Origin: Spirosoma luteum DSM 19990
GTDB taxonomy: Bacteria; Bacteroidota; Bacteroidia; Cytophagales; Spirosomataceae
Length of the DNA stretch: 64,000 nucleotides
Assembly (NCBI RefSeq): GCF_000374065.1
Contig: NZ_KB893301.1
Span: 171,850 to 235,849 of the forward strand
Direction: 5' to 3'
Part shown: piece after piece, positions 1 through 9,339 of the stretch
Numbering within the stretch: position 1 is the stretch's first letter
Layout: each line of letters opens with the position of its first letter
Made by a program: the position numbers and the translations under genes
Notes under the pieces: model-generated
Told to the model about the DNA's origin: nothing
The model's input: only the letters and a program-made list of their open reading frames with translations
The model's database searches: none

Positions 1-378
1 TTTAATGCGTGACCCCATAACCAGATCGAGCATGGGTTGCTGGTTGAGCACCGTCTGCAAATCGCCAATGGCATCGAGGGGGGTAGCCAGATCGGCGTCC
101 AGATAGCCGAGGTAATCGAACGCCTGATCGGAACAGTGCAGCATACCGGCCCGCACGGCCCCGGCTTTGCCCTGGTTAGTTGCCAGGTTCAGCACCTCAA
201 TCCGACCGGGATACTGCTGCTGCAAACGCTCCAGCACAGCCTGGGTGTCGTCCTGGCTCCCGTCATTCACGAAACAGAGCTGCACCGAAGGAACCCGGTT
301 CAGATACGCGATAAACGCATCGGCCGGAAGTCGGTTTGCTTCGTTGTAACACGGAATAATCATACAGACTAACGACAT
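1..378 (-). CDS. Family 2 glycosyltransferase, N-terminal 126 residues (cut by window edge)
   Basis: Read on the minus strand from ATG at 378, the frame stays open to base 1, so only the N-terminal part of the GT-A catalytic domain is present. The start MSLVCMIIPCYNEANRL is the usual first nucleotide-binding strand. It is followed by FVNDGSQDDT (NDGSxDDT motif), NQGKAGAVRAGM, and YLDADLATP holding the DxD metal/sugar-nucleotide site. The DADLATP form resembles polyprenyl-phosphate glycosyltransferases of the ALG5/DPM1 type, which would make a lipid-linked sugar on the inner membrane. It lies 6 bases after the stop of the multi-pass protein upstream and is probably co-transcribed with it; that protein could use a lipid-linked sugar. 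The family call is firm, the substrate is inference. Confidence 0.88.
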   Translation of the reverse strand, partial: MSLVCMIIPCYNEANRLPADAFIAYLNRVPSVQLCFVNDGSQDDTQAVLERLQQQYPGRIEVLNLATNQGKAGAVRAGMLHCSDQAFDYLGYLDADLATPLDAIGDLQTVLNQQPMLDLVMGSRIK

Positions 379-384
379 GCGGAA

Positions 385-1875
385 TTAACGTTTAGCGGGA
401 AATCCTACCGAGGATACAGGTACCGGAGCAGTTGCCGCCGTAGTAACAGTAGAGTCGAGAATGATGACTTTGTGGTTGTAATAGCCCGATTGGCAGCGGT
501 TCCACCAGTGGGTACGATCAAGCTTAATATCTTCAACAAACAGGCTCGGCGGGTAAACACTGATGGGGGCCAGCCGTAGGGTGTCCCCCGGTTGCTGAAG
601 TAGCCGGTGACGTTCGTTCATTTCTTTGTTGTAAACCGCAGCCCGGCCACCCAGCAAGTCGGTGTAGAGCTGATTAAGCGACGTACTGAACGCGATACTG
701 CCAGCCAGCCAAAGAGCGGTAACCACCAGCAGGGGCGTTTTCACCTGCGTTGTTGAGAAGGTCGATACCCTGGATGCTGTTTCTGTGCTGCTAGACCGGT
801 TGCGGCCCGCCCAGACGGTGAGCACAAAAAACCAGCCCAGCGTGAAGAATACGAACAGGACGTTCATGGTCCGGGCGAAGGGAGGCAACCCAATTCCGTA
901 GTAGGAGGGGAAGATAGTAGCCGCCAATAACCCAACGTACACGACGGTGAGCAGGGGAGCAGGCAGGGTGAACAGAGGGGCGTTGGGCGCACCGGGTTGG
1001 GTAATGCGTCGGGCTATGGGCCAGTAAAGGAGCGATAGGGGTATAATGGGTGTCTTGATTAACCATCCCCCCACCGATTTGGCCAGCCAGCCAAACGATG
1101 AACCCATCGACTTAACCAGTTCACCACTGTGGGGGTTACCACCCATACGGACAGCATTGCCCGGTGCCCGGAACAACAGCCAGGACGATGCCAGCGCCAC
1201 AACAACCAGAAATACCAGGAACGGATCGAAAGTGCGCTGAAACAACAGGCGGTACCCCGCAATCGCCAGTAGAAGCAGGAGCAGCAGAATGAGGTTGGTT
1301 TCTCCCGAACCAATGCTGGCAAAAACCAGAAATCCGGCCCATACCACCGTCAGCCATTTGTTGGGGCCCGCCGGTTCCCGGTACCAGCGTAGCATAACCG
1401 CCAGCAGGTAAATGGTTAAAACCGTGGGTACGGTATAAGTAGCAATGGCCGCCGTCCAGAAGAATGCTTCAACGACACTTTGCAATGCCAGCACAATCAG
1501 GAAGAAGAGGACACCGGTTGTTAACAGGCGGTTTTTTAACGACTCGCCCCGGAGCAGTTCACTGACCAGCGTAAACAGCGCCGATAACAGCGCCGTAACA
1601 GTCAGCACCGGAATTAGTCTGAAGCCATCATACCAGCCCCATACGAGCGGGTTGGCATGAACGAGCATGTTGGAGAAATAGCGGCCTGTCCATCCGTTGT
1701 AATAATAGTTCTGGGCCGACCAGAACCCGTAACGAACGGCTGTATCCGCAAAACAGTAGTCGTCGGCGGCCGACGGGTGGTTGTAAAGCGACAGGCAAAG
1801 CAGCGGAATACAGGCCAGCAGAAACAAAAAAACGGCGGTAGCATTGGCAACCCGCCCGGCAAACGATTCTTTCAT
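385..1875 (-). CDS. Multi-pass membrane protein, DUF6056-like (possible GT-C type glycosyltransferase)
   Basis: 496 residues with about ten to eleven hydrophobic segments. The first membrane segment (about residues 12-30) is followed by a conserved-looking loop with AADDYCFA, then YYNGWTGRYFSNML, typical of the DUF6056 / O-antigen-glucosyltransferase-like group. The Asp-Asp in the first periplasmic loop is where GT-C enzymes keep their catalytic acid. The C-terminal 100 residues are soluble (HRLLQQPGDTLRLAPISVYP and onward) and probably periplasmic. It precedes the glycosyltransferase 2 gene by 6 bases, which suggests a lipid-sugar synthase plus transfer enzyme pair for surface glycan decoration. 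Function is inferred from topology and neighbour only. Confidence 0.7.
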   Translation of the reverse strand: MKESFAGRVANATAVFLFLLACIPLLCLSLYNHPSAADDYCFADTAVRYGFWSAQNYYYNGWTGRYFSNMLVHANPLVWGWYDGFRLIPVLTVTALLSALFTLVSELLRGESLKNRLLTTGVLFFLIVLALQSVVEAFFWTAAIATYTVPTVLTIYLLAVMLRWYREPAGPNKWLTVVWAGFLVFASIGSGETNLILLLLLLLAIAGYRLLFQRTFDPFLVFLVVVALASSWLLFRAPGNAVRMGGNPHSGELVKSMGSSFGWLAKSVGGWLIKTPIIPLSLLYWPIARRITQPGAPNAPLFTLPAPLLTVVYVGLLAATIFPSYYGIGLPPFARTMNVLFVFFTLGWFFVLTVWAGRNRSSSTETASRVSTFSTTQVKTPLLVVTALWLAGSIAFSTSLNQLYTDLLGGRAAVYNKEMNERHRLLQQPGDTLRLAPISVYPPSLFVEDIKLDRTHWWNRCQSGYYNHKVIILDSTVTTAATAPVPVSSVGFPAKR

Positions 1876-1981
1876 AGTGTAGCACCCGGCCTGGTGGCCC
1901 GGTGTGAACGGTTATCAGCCACCCATATAGTTGAGTGGTCAGCTACTGGCCCTGCGTACGCCAACGTCGCACCCGGCCCGG

Positions 1982-2929
1982 TTAGCTGTTTCCTTTTATG
2001 ACTTCGGCAGACTCGATGGTCACGGGACGATTTAGCCGATGGTTCAGCATCGGGTACGCCAGCACAGCCACCAGTATCACGACGGTACCCACGTAGAACC
2101 CCGCCGTCATCCGCTCGGAGTTGCCAAAAATGAGTACGGCGAGCAGAATGCCGTATACAGGTTCCAAATTTACGGTTAAGATTGCCATGTACGGCGAAAA
2201 CTTACGCAATAGCTTTACGCCAACGGTATAGGCATACACGGTACACACCATCGACAGCACCAGAAGCCAGCCCCACTGCCCCAGACTATCCGGCACATAC
2301 TGAGCCACCAGACTACCCTGAGCGGAGTCGGCCGCACGAATACCCAGCCATAACAGAAAAGCACCCATCGACGCGCCAGCCATCTCGTAGAACGAAATTA
2401 CGTAGGCATCGAGCCGTTGCGCGAACCGGCTGTTGATGATGGTGAACAGGGACGACAGCATGGCCGAGAAAACCGCCAGTGCCAGCCCGGCTCCTTTGTC
2501 GAACTCAAAACGGAAAATCATGTACAGGCCCGCCAGCACTACCGCTCCCAGAATCACTTCCACAGTGCGCACCCGCCGACGCAGGATCAGCGGTTCCAGC
2601 ACGCTCGCCCAGAGTGAACTGGTAGCCATCCCCGCCAGACAAACCGATACGTTGGCGACGCGGGCGGCCAGAAAAAAAGCGACCCAGTGCAGCGCGATAA
2701 CGCCACCCGTAGCCAGCAGCCGCCAGCGGTCGCCGGGGGCTACCCGGACCGACTGCCGCCTGACGAGCAGCACAACGCCCATGCCCAGCACGGCCAGCAG
2801 CGTACGGAACAGCACTACCGCCGATGAATCGAGCGGCTCCAGCAACTTACCCAGAATAGCCGTAAACCCCCAGATCAGTACAATGAAATGGAGTTGGAAG
2901 TAGTCGGAGAGGGAGGGATTTTTCTGCAT
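1982..2929 (-). CDS. EamA/DMT-family membrane transporter
   Basis: 315 residues with ten predicted membrane helices in two repeated halves, the EamA (drug/metabolite transporter, RhaT-like) fold. Visible features are the first helix FIVLIWGFTAILGK, the LFRTLLAVLGM segment, and the second-half LEPVYGILLAVLIFGN, which matches the conserved EamA motif around helix 9. Likely an inner-membrane metabolite exporter; substrate unknown. I chose the ATG at 2929 (MQKNPSLSDYF). The frame can be extended to 3004, but those 25 codons are translated from the short-word repeat upstream (SSFIIHHSSF) and are not credible protein. Confidence 0.82.
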   Translation of the reverse strand: MQKNPSLSDYFQLHFIVLIWGFTAILGKLLEPLDSSAVVLFRTLLAVLGMGVVLLVRRQSVRVAPGDRWRLLATGGVIALHWVAFFLAARVANVSVCLAGMATSSLWASVLEPLILRRRVRTVEVILGAVVLAGLYMIFRFEFDKGAGLALAVFSAMLSSLFTIINSRFAQRLDAYVISFYEMAGASMGAFLLWLGIRAADSAQGSLVAQYVPDSLGQWGWLLVLSMVCTVYAYTVGVKLLRKFSPYMAILTVNLEPVYGILLAVLIFGNSERMTAGFYVGTVVILVAVLAYPMLNHRLNRPVTIESAEVIKGNS

Positions 2930-2940
2930 AGGATGAACGA

Positions 2941-3041
<101 letters not shown>

Positions 3042-3046
<5 letters not shown>

Positions 3047-4118
3047 TCGGTATCGTATTATACAGCAATACCCCAATTCCTGCAAAAATAGCGTTTGGCA
3101 GCCAGACTGCCACAATGGGATTCAGGTTGCCTGACTCGGCAATGCCTTTGGCCAGCATGAAGAACAGCAGGTACGTAAACGCCAGAATAAACCCCAGTGC
3201 TACCTGCCAGCCGACACCCCGGCGGCTCTTGCGGGCCGACATGATGACGCCCATCACGGTCAGAATAATGATGGCAAAGGGCCGGGTATCCCGACTGTAT
3301 TTTTCCAGCAGATACGTTTCTACCCCGTCTGCTCCGCGGCTTTGCAGCAGGTTTATGCGTTTGTTTAGTTCGGGGCGGGTAAGGGTTTCGTACAGGTTGA
3401 AATCGGAGTTGAAATCATCCGGTTTCAGGTTCAGCGTTGTATCCATCCGCGCGCCGGGGGTGAGGGTTTCCTTTAACCCATCGATAGCGCGGATTCTATA
3501 GTCGATAAGAGCCCACTTCTTCTTTTTTGCATCCCACTCAATCCGGTCGGCAGAGAGTTTCTGCCGGAGGAGGTTGCCATCAATTTTTTCCAGCGTGAAC
3601 TTGTAGCCTGTGTTAACCGAGTTGTTGTAACTCTCCAGATACGCGTAGGTATTGGGGGCAATTTTTAGATGCACGTTACGACCCGAATAGGTGTAGGAGT
3701 CGTTGATATACTTTATCTCGAACGCAATCCTGACTTTATTGGCCTGGGGAATAATGTAGTTGACCATGAAATAGGTAGCCACCGCCAGCACGGTTGCTCC
3801 CAGCACGTAGGGAAATAACAACCGGATAAAACTCACCCCACTGCTCAAAATGGCAATAATCTCGGTTCGGGCTGCCAGGCGTGAGGTCAGAAAAACGGTG
3901 GCGATGAACACCATCAGCGGGCTGATGTAATTGGCCCAGTAGGGCACAAAGTTCATGTAGTAGTCCCAGAAGATTTCGTTGCCGGGGGCGTGGGTCTTAT
4001 GGAAATTATCCACCTTTTCGGTGTAGTCGATCATTACCACCACCAGCACAATAACCAGTACCACGAAGATGTACGTTTGCAGGAAACGTTTGAGTATGTA
4101 CCAGTCTAAGAGTTTCAT
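3042..4118 (-). CDS. LptF/LptG-family permease (YjgP/YjgQ)
   Basis: 358 residues, the usual length. The N-terminal signature LLDWYILKRFLQTYIFVVL is the first helix of LptF/LptG. Further helices follow at about 55-75 and 100-120, then a periplasmic beta-jellyroll domain (about 135-270, containing NDSYTYSGRNVHLKIAPNTY), then three C-terminal helices with RPFAIIILTVMGVIMSARKS. This is the inner-membrane part of the Lpt bridge that moves lipopolysaccharide to the outer membrane. Bacteroidota usually encode LptF and LptG at separate sites; I cannot decide which this is. The partner and LptB are not in the window. Confidence 0.92.
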
Positions 4119-4129
4119 AAAGTAGGTTA

Positions 4130-4212
4130 GTCAAATGGTCAGTTAACCGGTCAGTCAGTTGATTGGTTGGTGAGTAATTTACTAGCCACCTGATCAACTA
4201 CTTAACGACTCA
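4130..4212. repeat. Short-word repeat hairpin (GTCAGTT/AACTGATT words)
   Basis: The gap between the MntR-like and LptF/G-like genes is almost entirely made of words such as GGTCAGTT, CAGTTGATTGG and GGTGAGT on one side and CCACC, GATCAACT and AACTAACTCACC on the other, giving many alternative short pairings (for example GGTGAGT with ACTCACC). It starts just after the stop codon of the regulator gene. Same class as the elements at 2.9, 19.8 and 36.4 kb. Confidence 0.5.
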
Positions 4213-4213
4213 A

Positions 4214-4867
4214 CTAACTCACCAATAAATTTTTGGCGACTTCGTAGCTGACGAATACGGTACGGTCATTCCCTATTTGTACCAGCACCGATTTGTCGAA
4301 GGCATTGATTTCACTAACCGTCACGATGGACCCCAGTGTTAGGCTGGAGTGGTTGAGGTGCTGCAAAAATTCAGTCGAGTGTTCCATAACGGCTCTCAGG
4401 CAAACGGCTTCTCCGGCTTCGGCATCCGATAGCTTACGGTAGCCCATTTCCGGCATCTGACCCGTTGGCGTTGGAATGGGATCGCCGTGGGGGTCAAACT
4501 GCGGGTGACCTAAAAACGTATCGAGTCGAACCACCAGTTCTTCGGAGCGGATGTGTTCCAGTTCTTCCGCCATGTCGTGGACTTCATCCCAGCCGAACCC
4601 CAGCTTCTGTACCAGAAAAACCTCCCAGAGCCGATGCCGGCGAATAATCTGAAGGGCCAGCCGCTCCCCTTCTTCGGTGAGCCGTACGCCCTGGTATTTT
4701 TTGTAGTGGATAAGCTCCTTGTCGGCCAGTTTCCTGAGCATGTCGGTTACCGAAGCCGCCTTGGTTGCTGTCATCTCCGCGAGTGCATTCGTACTCACCT
4801 CTCCCTGCTGCTTACTAGCCAGATTGTAGATGGTCTTCAGGTAATTTTCTTCGGTGAATGACTGCAT
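4214..4867 (-). CDS. mntR: Metal-dependent transcriptional regulator, DtxR/MntR family
   Basis: 217 residues with the three-part layout of DtxR proteins: a winged helix-turn-helix (about 1-65, recognition region ATKAASVTDMLRKL), a metal/dimer domain (66-140) and a C-terminal SH3/FeoA-like domain (about 145-217). Likely ligands are His78 in RRHRLWE and Glu101/Glu104/His105 in MAEELEH. The position of the DtxR cysteine is a glutamate, as in manganese sensors, although the N-terminal Asp/Glu pair of Bacillus MntR appears as Asn8/Lys11. The dimer-domain end HPQFDPHGDPIPTP is family-typical. It is divergent from an Nramp Mn/Fe transporter with a strong palindrome between them, so it most likely represses that transporter, and possibly itself, when metal is sufficient. 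Confidence 0.9.
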   Translation of the reverse strand: MQSFTEENYLKTIYNLASKQQGEVSTNALAEMTATKAASVTDMLRKLADKELIHYKKYQGVRLTEEGERLALQIIRRHRLWEVFLVQKLGFGWDEVHDMAEELEHIRSEELVVRLDTFLGHPQFDPHGDPIPTPTGQMPEMGYRKLSDAEAGEAVCLRAVMEHSTEFLQHLNHSSLTLGSIVTVSEINAFDKSVLVQIGNDRTVFVSYEVAKNLLVS

Positions 4868-4945
4868 GAATGTCGGTATTGAATCAAAACGGCAAAAGAA
4901 CGAAAAACAGTTTGCTCACAAAGGTAGTTTTTATGTTAAACTTTC

Positions 4946-4973
4946 TAAAAATTTAGGCTGGCCTAAATTTTTA
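4946..4973. promoter_or_regulatory. Operator palindrome for the MntR-like regulator
   Basis: Perfect inverted repeat of two 13-base arms, TAAAAATTTAGGC and GCCTAAATTTTTA, separated by TG. The core TTTAGGCTGGCCTAAA is close to the known DtxR/SirR/MntR box type (TTTAGGTNNNCCTAAA-like). It sits in the divergent gap, about 14 bases upstream of the -7 element of mntH, so a bound repressor would cover the -33 region. Binding is inferred; the palindrome is directly visible. Confidence 0.85.
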
Positions 4974-4986
4974 TTTCAATTATCCT

Positions 4987-4994
4987 TATATTTG
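4987..4994 (+). promoter_or_regulatory. Bacteroidota -7 promoter element for mntH
   Basis: TATATTTG matches the Bacteroidota -7 consensus TAnnTTTG exactly. A transcript would start near base 5000, consistent with the downstream ATG at 5064. No good TTG is seen at -33, where the operator palindrome lies instead. Confidence 0.65.
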
Positions 4995-5063
4995 TTACAG
5001 TTGCTTTAACCGTTGGCCGTATCCAGAGCCGGATACAGCAACGATTTTACATACCTGATTGAG

Positions 5064-6404
5064 ATGGAGGTACCCAATACGCCGGTAAAGAACTGGCAAG
5101 AGACAATAAACGAAGACGAAGCGACTCAGGGACATGCGTCCGTTCGGGTGCCCGTCGGGAAGGGATTTTTCGAGACGTTACGGGCTTACATCGGTCCCGG
5201 CCTGATGGTTGCCGTTGGGTACATGGACCCGGGCAACTGGGCTACGGGCATTGCGGGTGGGGCTCGTTACGGGTACCGCCTACTGTCGGTCGTGCTGATT
5301 TCCAATCTGTTTGCCATGTTGCTCCAGCATCTGGCGCTCAAACTGGGTATTGCCTCCGGGCGTGACCTGGCGCAGGCCTGCCGCGACCATTTCAGCCGAC
5401 CGGTGTCGTTCGTTCTGTGGATACTGGCCGAAATTGCCATTGCCGCCTGCGATCTGGCCGAGGTTATCGGGTCGGCCATTGCCCTCAACCTGCTGTTTGG
5501 TTTACCCCTCACGGTAGGAATACTTATTACGGCACTGGACGTATTGCTTCTGCTGTTTTTGCAGGGTAGGGGTGTTCACGTGCTGGAACGGGTCGTAGCC
5601 AGTCTCATCTTTTTGATTGTGGGTTGCTTTGGCTACGAAATGCTGGTGTCCCGGCCCGACATGGCGGGTATTCTGGTTGGTTTGATACCCCGTACCGAGG
5701 TTGTAACCGATCCGGGTATGCTCTATCTGGCTATTGGTATCCTGGGCGCTACCGTTATGCCGCACAATTTGTACCTGCACTCCAGTATCGTGCAAACCCG
5801 CGCCTACAGCCGCGATGATGCCGGTCGGCGGTCGGCCATCAAGTTTGCTACTATAGATTCTACTGTTTCGTTATTTCTGGCTTTCTTCATCAATGCCGCC
5901 ATCCTGATACTGTCGGCGGCTGCGTTTCACTTCTCGGGTAATCAGCAGATTGCGGATATCACCGATGCGCACCGGCTGCTCGACCCGGTTCTGGGCGTCA
6001 AATTTGCCGGGATCATGTTTGCCGTAGCTCTGCTGGCTTCGGGCCAGAACTCCACCCTGACCGGTACTATGGCGGGGCAGATTGTGATGGAAGGTTTCCT
6101 GAAGCTACGGCTCAAGCCCTGGCTGCGTCGGCTCATTACCCGCCTAGTGGCCATCGTTCCTGCGCTGATTGTGGCTATTCTGTATGGCGAAAAAGGGACC
6201 TCCGAACTGCTGGTATTGAGTCAGGTTATTCTATCGTTGCAGCTCAGTTTTGCCGTTGTGCCGCTGGTTCAGTTCACCGGCGACAAACTGAAGATGGGGA
6301 AATTTGTCAACCCGGTTTGGATGAAGGTGCTCTCGTGGGTGGTAACGATACTGATTATTGGTCTGAACGGGTATTTGTTGTGGGACGCGGTCTTGTCCAT
6401 ATAA
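5064..6404 (+). CDS. mntH: Nramp-family Mn2+/Fe2+ proton symporter MntH
   Basis: 446 residues and about eleven membrane helices. The two family-defining unwound-helix motifs are present: DPGNWATG (Asp55-Asn58) in helix 1 and MPHNLYLHSS (Met232-His234) in helix 6, which bind the transition metal. The protein imports Mn2+ (or Fe2+) with protons across the inner membrane. I chose ATG 5064 (MEVPNTPVKNW); a TTG at 5013 in the same frame lies only about 12 bases after the predicted transcription start. It is divergent from the MntR-like regulator with a shared operator. The gene has a soluble N-terminal stretch of about 38 residues before the first helix. Confidence 0.95.
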   Translation: MEVPNTPVKNWQETINEDEATQGHASVRVPVGKGFFETLRAYIGPGLMVAVGYMDPGNWATGIAGGARYGYRLLSVVLISNLFAMLLQHLALKLGIASGRDLAQACRDHFSRPVSFVLWILAEIAIAACDLAEVIGSAIALNLLFGLPLTVGILITALDVLLLLFLQGRGVHVLERVVASLIFLIVGCFGYEMLVSRPDMAGILVGLIPRTEVVTDPGMLYLAIGILGATVMPHNLYLHSSIVQTRAYSRDDAGRRSAIKFATIDSTVSLFLAFFINAAILILSAAAFHFSGNQQIADITDAHRLLDPVLGVKFAGIMFAVALLASGQNSTLTGTMAGQIVMEGFLKLRLKPWLRRLITRLVAIVPALIVAILYGEKGTSELLVLSQVILSLQLSFAVVPLVQFTGDKLKMGKFVNPVWMKVLSWVVTILIIGLNGYLLWDAVLSI

Positions 6405-6498
6405 CGCCTTTTCTGCCTGTTCCGGCAAAACCATTCGCCGGGAACGTACGTATCTAGTTACAGGTGTTGTAGAGACAACTACCTTAGCTAATTGCTCT

Positions 6499-9120
6499 AT
6501 GAGGGTAAAAATTTTACTCTTCCTGGTGAGTTTTTTCGTTTTTGCGTCAATAGCCCATTGTCAATCGGTTGTAACGTTTGATCAGCTACCGGCCAATTAT
6601 CAGCTTTTTGCGCGTGACAGTACCAACCAGGCCACCGTTATTGTTAGTGGAACAGCCATAGCGCCGGGGCCTGACTCGTTGTCGGTAGAACTTTGGCGCG
6701 AGGGTAAGCTACGGTCCCGGTCCGGCATAACGCTGGCGGTTAGCCGACCCAGTTCGTTCAGCAGCAGTGTCCGGATCAGGGCCGAAAAAGCCCAGTATGC
6801 CATTCGTGTCTACGCCCACATGGGGCGTGATTTCACGTTGATTGCAGAACGTACCCGCCTTGTTTGCGGGGATTTTATTCAACTCTATGGCCAGTCGAAT
6901 GCCGCTGCCTTATCGCCAAACTACGCATTCGATGACACCTATCTACGGAATTTCGCTACTTCGGTCACATCAGATCCTTCTGAGGGGAAGGTAGTCTGGT
7001 ACCCGGCCAAACAACCTTACGGCGGGTCGGGTATGATTGGCTGGCGTTTGCAGGAGTTGATTCTGGAGCACTTCGGCATCCCTACCTGCATTGTGAACGG
7101 AGCGGTTGGGGGGGAAGGAATCGACTTTCTGCATTACCGAAATGCGCAAAATCCAGCTGACCTCACTACAGCTTACGGGCAACTGTTATATCGTCAGCAA
7201 CAGACACAGGCACTTTCCTCTCTACGGGCTATTATCTGGAAACAGGGTGAAACGGATGCCGGTGGTGCCTTCAAGACTGCCGACTATTACAGCCGCGAAT
7301 TCGATAAGCTATATAAAAACTGGCAGCAGGACTATCCATCCAAGCCCCGCATTTACCTCAGTCAGCTCAATTTCCTGCCCGACCGTAACCCCAGCGCGGG
7401 CCGCATCCGCGATTTTCAGCGACGGACAAAAAAAATATACCCTAATCTGGAAACCATTGCCACCGTTGGCACATCCGGGTTTGAAGGAATCCACTACGCA
7501 CAGCAGGGTTACCTCCAAACGGCCAACGAGTTGTTCCGCCAGATTGCCCGGGATCTCTATCAGTCCCCGGATACGGTACAGATTAATTCCCCGGATATTC
7601 AAAAGGCGTATTACAACAGTCGGAAGGACACCGTTACGCTGGTTTTTGACGACCGGATGCAGATGGTCTGGCCCGCTGATTCAACCCTGAATGATATAAA
7701 CACGGGCGAAGCCTACCAGCGCCGGATGAAGGACTTCTTCTATCTGGACGGGCAGGCTAATCTGGTAAGCAGCGGCTCGGCTAACCAAAAGAGAGTTACC
7801 CTGGCCCTGACGTTTCCCGTTTCGGCTACGGCCATAACCTACCTGCCGCCGTTTTTTGCGGACTCGCACGTAACATTTTACAATGGGGTTCACCTGACGA
7901 ATAGCCGGGGGATGCGCGCTTTTTCCTTTGCCGATGTCCCGATTGGTAACGTCCTGCCCGTTGTTGCTCTGAAAAGTGCCGACCTGCTGCCCGGAAACAG
8001 CGTATCTCTTTCCTGGAATGCTGCACCAATGCCCCCTGATACCTACGAGATTGAACGGGCTGACAGCCCGAATGGCCCGTTCGTTATGATTGGCCGTACC
8101 AGCGGCCAGTCTACCAGTTTCACCGATACCACAACTAAACTCCCGGCTGCTGTTGTCTATTACCGGCTGCGGGCTACCACTGCTACGGCTGAGTCACCCC
8201 CCGGTGCGGCCCTGAGGGTACAAACGACCGATATAGCCTCTGCCACTGAGTCCGCTGATTTACAACTGGCTATGACTACGTCGACCAGAGTACCCGTTGT
8301 GGGTAGTCCATTTGAGGTAACGCTAACGCTGAGAAACACGGGCTCAACTGCGGTTACGCAGGCCGTTGTAGAGAACCGACTCCCTAAAAACATGATCTTC
8401 GTTTCCGGTGGTCCGACGGTTAGTTACGCAACGGGTGTGGTATCCATCACGTTCACCTCCTTAACGGCGGGGCAGACTGTTAGCTTACAGTACGTAGCAA
8501 CGGTGCAACAACCCGGTCGGTATGTGAACGCGGCACAGGTAATCCGGTCATCCCAACCCGACCCCGATTCTACACCGGGCAGCGGTACGGCAGATGGGGA
8601 AGATGACATGGCGGTAGTCGAACTGCGAACACAACCCGCCAGTGATACGGCTGTTTTTGTCTCGCCCAACCCAAATCAGCGGCCTATCCCTTCGGTCATC
8701 GGCCATAATCCACCCGCTTCGGTTGGTAGCACCGATCAGGCCGATTTGAGTCTGGCCATGGTGAGCAGCCGTCTGGTTGCCCGGCTGAACGAGGTTATTA
8801 GCTTTACACTGACGGTGAGCAACGCCGGTGGTGCTCAGGCAAAGGCAATTACCGTTGTTGACAGCTTGCCCTCCGACCTGGAGCTGGTAGACGCACCCGG
8901 CTGGCAGGTCAACGGGAATCAATTGTCCATTAGGCTAGCGAACCTAAACCCCGGCGAGAGCCGTGCGGTTGTTTTCAGAGCACGGGCCGTTGGCACAAAA
9001 GTCGTAGTGAATGCCGCTCAAATAAACCAGGCCGACATCGCAGACCCCGACTCTATACCGGGCAACGGCACCACAAATGGCGAAGATGATACCGCTCAGG
9101 TGTTCATCCGCAGGTACTGA
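6499..9120 (+). CDS. Secreted SGNH/sialate O-acetylesterase-like protein with FN3 and DUF11 repeats
   Basis: 873 residues. A signal peptide (MRVKILLFLVSFFVFASIA, cleavage near residue 22) is followed by an N-terminal beta domain, then an SGNH hydrolase of the SASA type: catalytic Ser133 in YGQSNAAAL, the Gly block NGAVGGEG, WKQGETDAGG, and the late His in GFEGIHYAQQGY. Next come an Ig-like region, a fibronectin type III domain (about 495-590) and two DUF11 repeats (about 600-715 and 750-870), each ending with a PDSTPGSGTADGEDD-like acidic motif. It probably removes acyl esters from surface or environmental glycans. No type IX sorting domain follows the last DUF11, so its anchoring is unclear. 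It stands alone between mntH and the kinase operon. Confidence 0.82.
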   Translation: MRVKILLFLVSFFVFASIAHCQSVVTFDQLPANYQLFARDSTNQATVIVSGTAIAPGPDSLSVELWREGKLRSRSGITLAVSRPSSFSSSVRIRAEKAQYAIRVYAHMGRDFTLIAERTRLVCGDFIQLYGQSNAAALSPNYAFDDTYLRNFATSVTSDPSEGKVVWYPAKQPYGGSGMIGWRLQELILEHFGIPTCIVNGAVGGEGIDFLHYRNAQNPADLTTAYGQLLYRQQQTQALSSLRAIIWKQGETDAGGAFKTADYYSREFDKLYKNWQQDYPSKPRIYLSQLNFLPDRNPSAGRIRDFQRRTKKIYPNLETIATVGTSGFEGIHYAQQGYLQTANELFRQIARDLYQSPDTVQINSPDIQKAYYNSRKDTVTLVFDDRMQMVWPADSTLNDINTGEAYQRRMKDFFYLDGQANLVSSGSANQKRVTLALTFPVSATAITYLPPFFADSHVTFYNGVHLTNSRGMRAFSFADVPIGNVLPVVALKSADLLPGNSVSLSWNAAPMPPDTYEIERADSPNGPFVMIGRTSGQSTSFTDTTTKLPAAVVYYRLRATTATAESPPGAALRVQTTDIASATESADLQLAMTTSTRVPVVGSPFEVTLTLRNTGSTAVTQAVVENRLPKNMIFVSGGPTVSYATGVVSITFTSLTAGQTVSLQYVATVQQPGRYVNAAQVIRSSQPDPDSTPGSGTADGEDDMAVVELRTQPASDTAVFVSPNPNQRPIPSVIGHNPPASVGSTDQADLSLAMVSSRLVARLNEVISFTLTVSNAGGAQAKAITVVDSLPSDLELVDAPGWQVNGNQLSIRLANLNPGESRAVVFRARAVGTKVVVNAAQINQADIADPDSIPGNGTTNGEDDTAQVFIRRY

Positions 9121-9339
9121 GAAGCTGCTTGAGTTAATCACTTTGGCCTACCAATAAGCCTGGTTATGAACGGGCCTTTTGTCCGTACAAAGCAGGCACA
9201 GCGCTTAGTATTACCCACTTCCCGACACGTTCCTGGTGATGGGCACGGATACAGCTTAAAACACCGCGTATGGCTGATTTAAAACATCCGGTATCTTGAT
9301 TGGTTCTTACAGAAAGCACGATTCTGTAGAAACCCCGCC

